Positions 1 to 6,776 of a stretch of 10,826 nucleotides of DNA are shown in pieces. The position numbers and the translations under genes are program-made. The notes under the pieces were generated by a model that did no database searches, was not told the DNA's origin, and saw only the letters and a program-made list of their open reading frames with translations. How positions within the stretch are numbered: the stretch's first letter is position 1; every line of letters begins with the position of its first letter. The stretch is from Bordetella parapertussis (lineage in GTDB: Bacteria > Pseudomonadota > Gammaproteobacteria > Burkholderiales > SG8-39): assembly GCA_945869935.1 (NCBI GenBank), contig CAMBSA010000027.1:1-10826 (forward strand), read 5' to 3'.

Positions 1-2
1 GC

Positions 3-125
3 GCACTCCGCGAGAGCCGTCAATACGGGGTCGACCCCCGGCTCCCGGGCTTCGGTTCATCCGTTGCAGGCAAGACCTTCCAAACGCGGGGACATCCCCG
101 CTGTGCCGCGACGGAGAGCGTATGA
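3..125 (+). CDS. Possible 3' end of an upstream gene, partial at left edge
   Basis: This reading frame is open from the left edge and ends with TGA at 123-125, giving about 40 residues. The stop overlaps the ATG of the next gene as ATGA, an arrangement typical of translationally coupled genes in an operon. About 28 of its 40 codons end in G or C, against about 25 in the frame of the downstream gene over the same stretch, so the coding signal is only modest. The peptide (for example GVDPRLPGFGSS) matches no family I recognise and no function is proposed. The alternative is that bases 1-121 are a non-coding leader of the efflux operon; two short palindromes (27-38 and 86-101) lie in it. Confidence 0.3.
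   Translation, partial: ALRESRQYGVDPRLPGFGSSVAGKTFQTRGHPRCAATESV
86..101. repeat. Short GC-rich inverted repeat before the efflux operon
   Basis: GCGGGGA and TCCCCGC form a perfect 7-base inverted repeat separated by CA. As RNA it folds as a 6-bp GC stem with an ACAT loop, 20 bases before the start codon of the channel gene. It could be an operator, a leader hairpin, or chance within the coding end of an upstream gene. No function can be assigned from the sequence. Confidence 0.4.
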
Positions 126-1414
126 AGTGCATCGCAAGTCGGTCGACCCGGGTCGCATACACGGGCGAAAGACAACATTTTTATCGCGCAGGGGCGTGGC
201 TGTTCTTTGCGCTTTCGTTTTTCGCGTCCATCGCTGCGACCGCCGAAACGCTCACCCTGGACCGCGCGCTCGAGCTCGCTGAACGCGGCAGTCCACGCCT
301 TCGCGGCGCTGACGCAATGGTTGCGCAGGCACGCTCAGGCATCGTGGTCTCTCATCAGTACCCGAATCCCGAAATCGAGATCGCCGCAGGTCAAACCCGC
401 GCAAGGGTTGTCGGCGCCCTGCCGGGGTCCACACAGAGCCTTAGCATTTCGCAGACTGTGGATCTCCCTTCGATCCGGGAACCACGACGGCGCACTGCCG
501 AGGCTGGCCTTGCAGTCTCCGAACACGCGCGCAACGAAATCATAATTTCAGTCCTCGCCGATGTGCGCCAGACGTTCTATGAGGCTCTGCGGCGCCGCGC
601 AGAACTCGAGCTCGCGGAAGATACGGTAAAACTTCTGCAGCAGGTGCGAAACCGCGTAGAAGTACGCGTGCGCGTAGGCGAGGCGCCACGTTTCGAGCTG
701 TTGCGCGCAGACTCCGAACTGCTCGTCGCCGTAAGTGCAACTGAACGGGCGAGGCTGCGCGTCTCGCAGGCGATCGCCGAACTTCGCCAGGCGATCGGCG
801 CACCGCTACCTGTGGAGTTCACCCCCGAAGGCGAACTGTCTGCGGGAATTCTTGTTCCGGAGTTGCCCTCGCTCAGAGATCAGATGAACGCCCGACATCC
901 GGGACTGGCCCAAGCCCGGGCTCAGGTCGAGCAGGCAAGGCGACGTATCGAAACAGAGCGCGCACTGCGAACGCCTCAACCAACCGTCCGGGCCGGCTTC
1001 GATCAGGACCCCGAGTTGCGCCAATGGCGAATCGGCGTCGCGCTCCCTGTTCCGATCTGGAACAGGCGTGAGGGACAAGTAGGTGAAGCGATCGCAGGGC
1101 TCACCCTTGCCGAACAGGCGTTCGAACAGCGACGCATCGAGCTAGACGCCCTGCTGGAGGCGGCCTTTTCGAGGTATCGCATCGCTAGCCGTCAAGCCAA
1201 TACATTGAAAAGTGTCGTCAGCCAGGCCGAAGCAGCACTGCAGGTCGCGGAAGCTGCCTACCGTTTCGGCGAGCGAGGAATTTTTGAAGTCATCGATGGC
1301 CAGAGAACCCTGCGCACCGTACGCCTGGAGTTGCTGAATGCGCGCTTCGACCAGCAGGCCGCATTGATCGACCTCGAACGCATGCGCGCCACGGATCTGG
1401 GGAGCAAGCAGTGA
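122..1414 (+). CDS. TolC-family outer-membrane channel of a heavy-metal efflux pump (CzcC type)
   Basis: This is the outer-membrane exit duct of a tripartite RND metal pump, a trimer that links to the adaptor in the periplasm. The 430 residues fit the CzcC/CusC class. A long positively charged N-terminus leads into a hydrophobic segment (about residues 25-39) and a likely cleavage site ATA|E after residue 41. Two outer-membrane efflux repeats follow, rich in Ala, Glu and Arg as expected for the long helical barrel. The stretch GEAPRFELLRAD in the first half and the helix ending near LIDLERM are family-typical. There is no Cys after the signal, so it is probably not lipid-anchored. ATG 122 is chosen because GGAG lies at 113-116, five bases upstream; no other ATG, GTG or TTG falls in frame before the hydrophobic segment. 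The stop overlaps the next start by 4 bases (GTGA). The exact metal cannot be told from this gene. Confidence 0.93.
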   Translation: MKCIASRSTRVAYTGERQHFYRAGAWLFFALSFFASIAATAETLTLDRALELAERGSPRLRGADAMVAQARSGIVVSHQYPNPEIEIAAGQTRARVVGALPGSTQSLSISQTVDLPSIREPRRRTAEAGLAVSEHARNEIIISVLADVRQTFYEALRRRAELELAEDTVKLLQQVRNRVEVRVRVGEAPRFELLRADSELLVAVSATERARLRVSQAIAELRQAIGAPLPVEFTPEGELSAGILVPELPSLRDQMNARHPGLAQARAQVEQARRRIETERALRTPQPTVRAGFDQDPELRQWRIGVALPVPIWNRREGQVGEAIAGLTLAEQAFEQRRIELDALLEAAFSRYRIASRQANTLKSVVSQAEAALQVAEAAYRFGERGIFEVIDGQRTLRTVRLELLNARFDQQAALIDLERMRATDLGSKQ

Positions 1415-2559
1415 ATTCATCCCTCATATATCGGGCCTTGACGGCGCTTATGGTCACCATCGCACTTGCCGCCTGCAAGGACGCTCCGGCACCGTCGTCT
1501 GCGCCCACTCCCGACCCGAATGTGATCACGCCACCCGCGTCGCTCGCCGCGCGACTCACGGTCGCCATCACGGCAGAGGCCGAGTTTCGTGACGTCCTGC
1601 GCGTCTCCGGGCGTGTCGAAGCGGACGAGTCGCGCCTTGCGCGCATCGGCGCCTCCGTCACCGGGCGCATAACCGACCTCGAGGCAATACCCGGGCAGGA
1701 CGTCAAGCGCGGGCAATTGCTCGCGACTCTTCACTCGGTGGAACTCTCAAGCGCACAACTCGGATTTCTCAAGGCGCATTCACAACGGCTGCTGGCGATG
1801 CGTGCTGCGCAGAGGGCGGATCAGTTGTTCGAGGCCGACGTGATCGGCAAGGCCGAGTTGCAGCGCCGGCAGAGTGAATTCGCACAATCGGAAGCGGAAG
1901 TAAGCGCCGCGCGGGATCAACTCATGGTGCTTGGCATGTCGGAGGGCGCGATTCTCGCACTCTCATCCGAACGCAACGTCAACTCGCAGGCCGCCGTCCG
2001 CTCCAGCATCACGGGCACAGTACTGGACCGCAAGGTTACCCAGGGCCAGGTAGTACAACCTGCCGACACCATGTTTCTGGTGGCCGATCTCTCGCGTGTG
2101 TGGATGGTGGCCGAAGTGCCGGAGCAGCAGGCGACGCTTATTCGCCGCGGGGAAAAGGTCGAGGCCGAGATCGCCTCACTGCCGGGGGAGCGCCTCAGCG
2201 GCGTTCTCTCCTTCGTCGGAGCTGTCGTAAATCCCGAGACAAGAACCATCACCGTGCGCATGGAACTCGACAACACAGATCGCCGCTTCAAGCCGGCGAT
2301 GCTCGCCACCATGTTCGTCCAGGGCCCCCCGCAAAGGCAACTCGCGGTGCCAGGCAGCGCCGTGGTTCGTGAGCAGAACCTCGACCGCATATTTGTTGAA
2401 ATCGGCGAAAACCGTTATGCCCTTCGGGCCGTCACCCTCGGGTCGGAATACCAGGGAATGCGCCCGGTTATCAGCGGCCTCGCAAAAGGGGAAAGAATCG
2501 TCATCGAGGGTGCGTTTCATCTGAACAACGAGCGCAATCGCAACGCCCGCGGTAGCTGA
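1411..2559 (+). CDS. Periplasmic adaptor (membrane fusion) subunit of heavy-metal RND efflux pump, CzcB/HlyD family, lipoprotein
   Basis: This subunit joins the inner-membrane RND pump to the outer-membrane channel and helps pass metal ions. It starts at GTG 1411, overlapping the previous stop; GGAG at 1401-1404 sits six bases upstream. The N-terminus has a lipoprotein signal with lipobox LAAC, so Cys22 would be lipidated; Lys is at +2 and Asp at +3. Then come a first barrel-sandwich half around residues 85-105 (PGQDVKRGQLLATL), a helical hairpin of about residues 107-165, the second sandwich half (SSITGTVLDRKVTQGQVV), a beta-barrel, and a C-terminal membrane-proximal domain. At 382 residues it is compact: I see no His-rich N-terminal domain and no CusF-like C-terminal chaperone domain, and only three histidines in all. 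Metal selection therefore probably rests with the RND subunit. The family call is firm; the substrate is not. Confidence 0.93.
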   Translation: MNSSLIYRALTALMVTIALAACKDAPAPSSAPTPDPNVITPPASLAARLTVAITAEAEFRDVLRVSGRVEADESRLARIGASVTGRITDLEAIPGQDVKRGQLLATLHSVELSSAQLGFLKAHSQRLLAMRAAQRADQLFEADVIGKAELQRRQSEFAQSEAEVSAARDQLMVLGMSEGAILALSSERNVNSQAAVRSSITGTVLDRKVTQGQVVQPADTMFLVADLSRVWMVAEVPEQQATLIRRGEKVEAEIASLPGERLSGVLSFVGAVVNPETRTITVRMELDNTDRRFKPAMLATMFVQGPPQRQLAVPGSAVVREQNLDRIFVEIGENRYALRAVTLGSEYQGMRPVISGLAKGERIVIEGAFHLNNERNRNARGS

Positions 2560-2562
2560 ATC

Positions 2563-5500
2563 GTGATCGACTCGCTCATCCGCAACGCCCTTACGCAGCG
2601 GCTCATCGTCATGGTCATTGCCGTAATCCTGCTGGTGTTCGGGGTCCACGCCGCGAGAAAGCTATCGGTGGACGCCTTCCCCGACGTCACCAATGTGCAG
2701 GTCCAGATCGCCACAGAGGCGGCCGGCAGATCCCCCGAGGAGGTGGAGCGCTTCGTCACCGTCCCGCTCGAAATCGCGATGACCGGCCTTCCGGGCCTCG
2801 TTGAAATGCGCTCGCTCAACAAGCCCGCGCTGTCGCTCATCACGTTGGTATTCACGGATACGACCAACGTGTATTTCGCCCGCCAGATGGTCATGGAGCG
2901 GCTCACCGAAATCGGCGGCGGCCTGCCCCCGGGCGTGGCACCGGTGCTCGGCCCCGTGTCCACCGCGCTCGGCGAGGTCTATCAGTACACGCTGGAGCAC
3001 CCCGACGACGGGCGGCGTGCGCTTACTCGCGATGAACTCATGGAGCGACGCATCGTCCAGGACTGGGTTGCCCGGCCCCTGCTCAGATCGATATCCGGTG
3101 TGGCCGAGATCAACTCCACCGGCGGCTACACCAAACAGTATCAGGTCCTGGTCAATCCCGAACGCCTTCGCCATTACCGCATCTCAATCCAGGAAGTGCA
3201 TCAGGCGCTCGAGCGCAACAACGCCAACTCGGGCGGCGGCGTACTGCCGCAGGGCGCGGAGGCATACCTGATCCGCGGCATCGGGCTGGTGCAGAGCCTG
3301 GACGACATCCGAAACATCGTTCTGAAGGAACTGCGCGGCACGCCGGTCTACATCCGCGATGTGGCCGAAGTCACTCTCGGCCACGAGGTCCGGCACGGCG
3401 CGATGATCAAGGACGGCGTCACCGAATCGGTGGGCGGGGTGGTGATGATGATACGTGCCGGAAACGCCAAGGAAGTGGTCACGAGAATCAAGGGCCGCGT
3501 GAGCGAAATCAACGATCGGAACATGCTCCCCGGCGGCCTGAAGATCGTCCCTTACTACGACCGGAGCGAACTGGTCGACGCCGCGCTCGCGACCGTCATC
3601 AAGGTCCTGATAGAGGGCGTATTCCTCGTGGTTGTCGTTCTTTTCCTGTTTCTCGGGGATATCCGCTCCAGCATCGTCGTAGTGGCAACCCTCGTTCTGA
3701 CACCACTGATTACTTTCATCGTGATGAACCGCTACGGCCTGTCCGCCAATCTGATGTCCTTGGGCGGGCTCGCAATCGCGATCGGTCTGATGGTGGATGG
3801 TTCGGTCGTCGTGGTCGAAAACGCGTTCACGCGGCTCGGGGAGCGTCCCGACGAAAGCCGCGCACGGGTGCTGCTGGAGGCGGTTCAGGAAGTCGCTACA
3901 CCGGTGATTTTCGGTGTCGGAATCATCATCGTGGTGTTTCTGCCACTGATGACCCTCCAGGGGATGGAAGGCAAGATGTTCGCGCCGCTTGCCTATACGA
4001 TCGCAATTGCGCTCGCGGTGTCGCTCGTTCTTTCGCTGACGCTTTCACCGGCACTTGCAAGCTTCGTACTCAAGGGCGGTGCCGACCATGACACGCGATT
4101 CATCGCCGCCATCAAGCGCCCCTACCTGAAGCTGCTCGATCGCGCCCTCACCAACGAAAAGAAAACCATCGGCAGCGCGGCGGCGCTGTTCGTCGCAACG
4201 CTTTGTGTCCTTCCTTTCCTCGGAACCGCCTTCATCCCGGAGATGAAAGAGGGTTCGATATCCCCCGCAATGGACCGCGTCCCGAACATTTCTATCGACG
4301 AGTCGATTCGCATGGAGATGGAGGCGATGCGTCTTGCGCTTGAGGTCCCCGGTGTCAAAGGCGGGGTGTCGCGACTGGGTCGAGGCGAAAGTCCCGCCGA
4401 CCCTGCCGGTCCCAACGAGGCCGATCCCATTCTCTCGTTGAAGCCGCGATCCGAATGGCCCCGCGGCTGGACCCAGGACACGATTGCGGCAGCGATCCAG
4501 GAAAAGTTGCGCGTGCTGCCCGGTGTCCAGCTGGTCATGGCGCAACCTATATCCGACCGCGTGGACGAAATGGTGACGGGCGTGCGGGCGGACGTGGCGA
4601 TCAAGCTCTTCGGCGACGATCTCGGTGAGTTGCGCGACAAGGCCAACGAGATCGCCCGGGTCGCCGGGACCGTACCGGGCGTGCGCGACATGCGGGTGGA
4701 GCGGGTCACCGGCCAGCAGTACCTTTCAATCGAGATCGACCGCAAGGCAATCGCGCGTCAGGGACTGAACGTCGCCGACGTCCACGACGTGATCGAAACC
4801 GCAATCGGCGGACGCGTTGCCACGCAAATCTACGAGGGCGAGCGGCGTTTCAATGCCGCGGTAAGACTGCCGGAAAGTTTTCGCGATTCGGTCGAGGAAA
4901 TCCGAAGATTGACGCTTAGCGCGCCCAACGGCGCACAGCTTGCGCTCGAATCGGTCGCCTCGATTCGCATCGTCGACGGACCCGCGCAAATCAGCCGCGA
5001 CATGGGCAAGCGCCGGATTGTCGTTGGCATCAATGTCAAGGACCGTGACCTGGGCGGTTTCGTCGCCGAGCTTCAGCGAACCGTGGATGACCAGGTTTCC
5101 CTGCCGCCTGGCTACTACCTCGAATGGGGCGGGCAGTTCCAGAATATGCAGCGCGCGCTCGCGCACCTGATGATCATTGTGCCGGTGACCGTCGGCGCGA
5201 TCTTTTTCCTGCTGTTCCTGCTGTTCAAGTCCTTGCGCCTCGCGGCCCTGATCATCACGGTGCTGCCCTTCGCGTCGATAGGCGGCATCCTCGCGCTCGC
5301 GGTGACCGGTGAATACTTGTCCGTGCCCGCTTCGGTCGGGTTCATCGCCCTGTGGGGCATGGCGGTGCTCAACGGTGTGGTGCTGGTGTCCTACATCCGC
5401 AAGTTGCAGGATGAAGGCATGGACCGCGCCAGTGCCGTGCTGCAGGGCGCGAAGCTTCGATTCCGGCCGGTGATGATGACCGCCACGGTCGCCATGCTGG

Positions 5501-5658
5501 GGCTGATTCCGTTCCTCTTCGCCACCGGGCCGGGTTCAGAGGTGCAGCGACCGCTCGCCATCGTGGTGATCGGCGGCCTGATCACCTCGACGCTGCTCAC
5601 CCTGGTGGTGGTCCCGACCCTTTACAGGTTCTTTGACGAACACCGGATCGAAGCATGA
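2563..5658 (+). CDS. Heavy-metal RND efflux permease, CzcA/CusA (HME) family
   Basis: This is the inner-membrane proton antiporter that drives metal export from periplasm or cytoplasm through the tripartite pump. At 1031 residues it is near full family length. The N-terminus has the first membrane helix (about residues 14-30) followed by VDAFPDVTNVQVQI, a hallmark closer to CzcA than to CusA. TM4 carries the proton-relay acids D412 and E419 (GLMVDGSVVVVEN), spaced as in CzcA D408/E415 and CusA D405/E412. Position 406, where CzcA has a further Asp, is Ala. By unaided alignment the CusA methionine triad is not conserved: E669 lies where CusA has M672. The C-terminal half keeps GFIALWGMAVLNGVVLVSYI and EVQRPLAIVVIGGLITSTLLTL, both typical. 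It starts at GTG 2563, three bases after the adaptor stop; the ribosome binding site is weak, which suggests translational coupling. A divalent ion is my guess, but the metal is unproven. Confidence 0.93.
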   Translation: MIDSLIRNALTQRLIVMVIAVILLVFGVHAARKLSVDAFPDVTNVQVQIATEAAGRSPEEVERFVTVPLEIAMTGLPGLVEMRSLNKPALSLITLVFTDTTNVYFARQMVMERLTEIGGGLPPGVAPVLGPVSTALGEVYQYTLEHPDDGRRALTRDELMERRIVQDWVARPLLRSISGVAEINSTGGYTKQYQVLVNPERLRHYRISIQEVHQALERNNANSGGGVLPQGAEAYLIRGIGLVQSLDDIRNIVLKELRGTPVYIRDVAEVTLGHEVRHGAMIKDGVTESVGGVVMMIRAGNAKEVVTRIKGRVSEINDRNMLPGGLKIVPYYDRSELVDAALATVIKVLIEGVFLVVVVLFLFLGDIRSSIVVVATLVLTPLITFIVMNRYGLSANLMSLGGLAIAIGLMVDGSVVVVENAFTRLGERPDESRARVLLEAVQEVATPVIFGVGIIIVVFLPLMTLQGMEGKMFAPLAYTIAIALAVSLVLSLTLSPALASFVLKGGADHDTRFIAAIKRPYLKLLDRALTNEKKTIGSAAALFVATLCVLPFLGTAFIPEMKEGSISPAMDRVPNISIDESIRMEMEAMRLALEVPGVKGGVSRLGRGESPADPAGPNEADPILSLKPRSEWPRGWTQDTIAAAIQEKLRVLPGVQLVMAQPISDRVDEMVTGVRADVAIKLFGDDLGELRDKANEIARVAGTVPGVRDMRVERVTGQQYLSIEIDRKAIARQGLNVADVHDVIETAIGGRVATQIYEGERRFNAAVRLPESFRDSVEEIRRLTLSAPNGAQLALESVASIRIVDGPAQISRDMGKRRIVVGINVKDRDLGGFVAELQRTVDDQVSLPPGYYLEWGGQFQNMQRALAHLMIIVPVTVGAIFFLLFLLFKSLRLAALIITVLPFASIGGILALAVTGEYLSVPASVGFIALWGMAVLNGVVLVSYIRKLQDEGMDRASAVLQGAKLRFRPVMMTATVAMLGLIPFLFATGPGSEVQRPLAIVVIGGLITSTLLTLVVVPTLYRFFDEHRIEA

Positions 5659-5677
5659 ACCCCGAAGACCGCCGATC

Positions 5678-5685
5678 AGGAAGGA
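5678..5685 (+). promoter_or_regulatory. Strong ribosome binding site of the PII-like gene
   Basis: AGGAAGGA is the clearest Shine-Dalgarno sequence in the efflux operon. It lies seven bases before ATG 5693 and decides that start over the in-frame ATG at 5633, which would overlap the pump gene. The pump permease itself starts with a GTG and a weak site, so the PII-like protein may be translated independently and at higher level. Confidence 0.8.
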
Positions 5686-5692
5686 CGCACCA

Positions 5693-6028
5693 ATGAAGGA
5701 AATCAAAGCCGTTGTGCAGCCGTTCCGCCTGCCCCGGATACGCGACGCATTCAGAAAAATTCCGGACTTCCCCGGAATGACGGTGTACAAGGCCGAAGGC
5801 TCGGGGTACCACCCTGGAACACCGCCTGCCCAAGGTATCCGGGCCGAGTTGACAGATTACTCGACAAGGGTTCGGCTGGAAATCGTCGCGGCTGACGAGC
5901 AGATCGAGGCGCTTTTGGGCGTGCTTCACGATGTCTGCCACAGCGGCCAGGCGGGGGACGGCGTCGTGTGGGTTACGCCGGTGACGGACTTCCGCAGGCT
6001 CAGGGAGCCCGGCAAGATCCGGTCATGA
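5693..6028 (+). CDS. Divergent PII-family signalling protein linked to a metal RND pump (PII-NG-like)
   Basis: The 111 residues align along the full length with GlnB (112 residues): N-terminal IKAVVQPFRL, VRLEIV in the core, B-loop GDG at 88-90 and C-terminal R102 and R104. PII proteins are trimers that sense ATP/ADP and 2-oxoglutarate and bind target proteins through the T-loop. Several signature residues are changed. The uridylylation Tyr51 is absent (E52 by position), GlnB Gln39 is His40, and the ATP-contacting Lys90 is Val91. The T-loop keeps its length but reads GYHPGTPPAQG. A His/Cys cluster (H79, C82, H83) lies beside the B-loop. ATG 5693 is chosen because AGGAAGGA at 5678-5685 sits seven bases upstream and the protein then begins exactly like GlnB. 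It is the last gene of the efflux operon, 34 bases after the pump gene. A separate PII group called PII-NG is known beside cusABC-like genes, and this fits it. A role in nitrogen control is unlikely; control of the pump is inference. Confidence 0.88.
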   Translation: MKEIKAVVQPFRLPRIRDAFRKIPDFPGMTVYKAEGSGYHPGTPPAQGIRAELTDYSTRVRLEIVAADEQIEALLGVLHDVCHSGQAGDGVVWVTPVTDFRRLREPGKIRS

Positions 6029-6051
6029 CCTGGCCCGCGCGGCCCAGGTCA
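6026..6051. terminator. Two-way terminator-like hairpin between convergent genes
   Basis: TGACCTGG (6026-6033) and CCAGGTCA (6044-6051) are perfect 8-base inverted arms. Inside, after one C-C mismatch, further C-G pairs are possible. The hairpin is very GC-rich and has no clear T tract on either side, so it is not a textbook intrinsic terminator. It sits exactly between convergent genes, and each arm contains the stop codon of one of them: TGA 6026-6028 for the PII gene and TGA 6051-6049 for the RidA gene. It probably ends transcripts from both sides or stabilises their 3' ends. Confidence 0.6.
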
Positions 6052-6538
6052 GCGAATGAGGACTTCAGCCTCGATTTCCACCGGAATGCCAAAGGGCAAC
6101 TCGGCCATGCCCACCGCCGAGCGCGCGTGCCGGCCGCAATCGGAGCCGAACACGTCGAGGATGAGGTCGGAAAATCCGTTGATGACCGCCGGTTGGCTTG
6201 CGAATCCCGGCGCGGAATTGACCATGCCGAACACCCGCAGCCACCCGGCAATCCGGTCGAGATCGCCAAGTTCATGCTTCAGACTGGCAAGCATACAAAG
6301 TGCCGTCAGCCGCGCGGCCTCGTAACCCTGTTCGAGGCTGAATTCGGCGCCCCCCCCTTGCCACGCGGCTCAGCGAGTGTCCCGTCTTCCCGTGTCGGAC
6401 CTGGCCTGAAACATAGGCACGGTCACCGTGGACACGAACAAATGCGAACGGCAATCGTGCACCCGGCGGCGTACGCGTCAGCGCGGGAAGCGTCAGGCCT
6501 AGCGCCGCGAGCCGCCGCTCGACAGCGGCCTCGGTCAT
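6049..6538 (-). pseudogene. RidA (YjgF/UK114) family gene broken by frameshifts
   Basis: RidA-family proteins are small trimeric enamine/imine deaminases or relatives. Residues 1-47 from ATG 6538 read as a normal N-terminus ending YVSGQV. The C-terminal half is intact in another frame, from about 6350 to the stop at 6049, with family landmarks FSLEQGYEAARL, NSAPGF and the conserved Arg region GRHARSAVGMAELP. Between them, a third frame gives a family-like linker, VPTREDGTLAEPRGK, if one C is added near 6397-6398. Returning to the C-terminal frame then needs a change in the run of eight C at 6350-6357 (+ strand): two fewer bases, giving GKGGAEF, or one more. So two indels split the gene. With two fewer bases the restored protein would be 162 residues. 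Either the gene is recently inactivated, or these are sequence errors in homopolymers. It starts 2 bases after the THX stop, with no good ribosome binding site, so it depends on THX translation. Confidence 0.8.
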
Positions 6539-6540
6539 GC

Positions 6541-6648
6541 TCAGCTGCGCTTAGCGGGCGCTTTCTTCACCGGCTTGGCCGGCCGCGTCTTGCCATGCGA
6601 ATTGCGGAACAACTTGCCTCGAAAACTGCGCTTGTCGCCTTTACCCAT
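6541..6648 (-). CDS. 30S ribosomal protein THX
   Basis: This tiny basic protein (35 residues) begins MGKGDKRSFRGKLFRNSHG and continues KTRPAKPVKKAPAKRS. The N-terminal GKGDKR..RGK pattern with a lysine/proline-rich tail is that of bacterial THX, which in Thermus fits into a cavity in the head of the 30S subunit and stabilises it. The frame stays open further upstream, but the conserved start is ATG 6648, which has AGGAG at 6662-6658 nine bases before it and a second AGGA closer. It is transcribed away from argS and is followed 2 bases later by the RidA reading frame, so the two form one transcript. Betaproteobacterial genomes carry similar short genes that are often missed in annotation. Length and sequence fit the family well. 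Confidence 0.87.
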   Translation of the reverse strand: MGKGDKRSFRGKLFRNSHGKTRPAKPVKKAPAKRS

Positions 6649-6709
6649 GATTCCTGACTCCTGATCTGTCGATTCAAATGCGGATTGAAATGCGTTCTGC
6701 AACCCTGTG

Positions 6710-6715
6710 ATTCTA
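6710..6715 (-). promoter_or_regulatory. Possible -10 element for the THX-ridA unit
   Basis: On the - strand, TAGAAT lies about 62 bases before the THX start codon and matches the sigma-70 -10 consensus in five of six positions. No convincing -35 hexamer is seen at the usual distance, because the upstream DNA is a C-rich block. It would give a leader of about 55 bases. This is a weak prediction. Confidence 0.35.
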
Positions 6716-6770
6716 ACCTCCCCGACCCCCGAACGTCCCCCTCCCGGGCAGGCCACTCCCTGCGGCGAGC

Positions 6771-6776
6771 TATAAT
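6771..6776 (+). promoter_or_regulatory. Perfect -10 box, likely argS promoter
   Basis: TATAAT matches the sigma-70 consensus exactly within otherwise GC-rich DNA, oriented toward argS. No recognisable -35 box lies 15-19 bases upstream. Transcription would start near 6783, giving a leader of about 137 bases before ATG 6920. The leader can form small hairpins: 6803-6816 with CGCCC/GGGCG arms, and two mutually exclusive ones at 6828-6844 and 6839-6851. It shows no clear riboswitch or T-box features. Confidence 0.6.

Noticed and set aside
64..92. TTGCAG as a -35 box for the efflux operon
   Set aside because: No -10 match lies at 16-18 bases; the sequence there is GC-rich (CGGGGA), so no promoter can be supported.
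64..282. 72-codon frame overlapping the channel gene start
   Set aside because: It is Arg-rich with no family match, and most of it lies inside the channel gene in another frame.
2176..2963. Two - strand frames across the adaptor/permease junction
   Set aside because: Both adaptor and permease are continuous and well conserved on the + strand here, so these are shadows.
5633..5692. Earlier in-frame ATG adding 20 residues to the PII-like protein
   Set aside because: It overlaps the pump gene, lacks a good ribosome binding site, and the extension has no PII similarity; AGGAAGGA before ATG 5693 settles the start.
5968..6657. 229-codon + strand frame across the RidA and THX region
   Set aside because: It is the mirror of the - strand THX and RidA genes, stays open because of composition, and its product has no recognisable domain.
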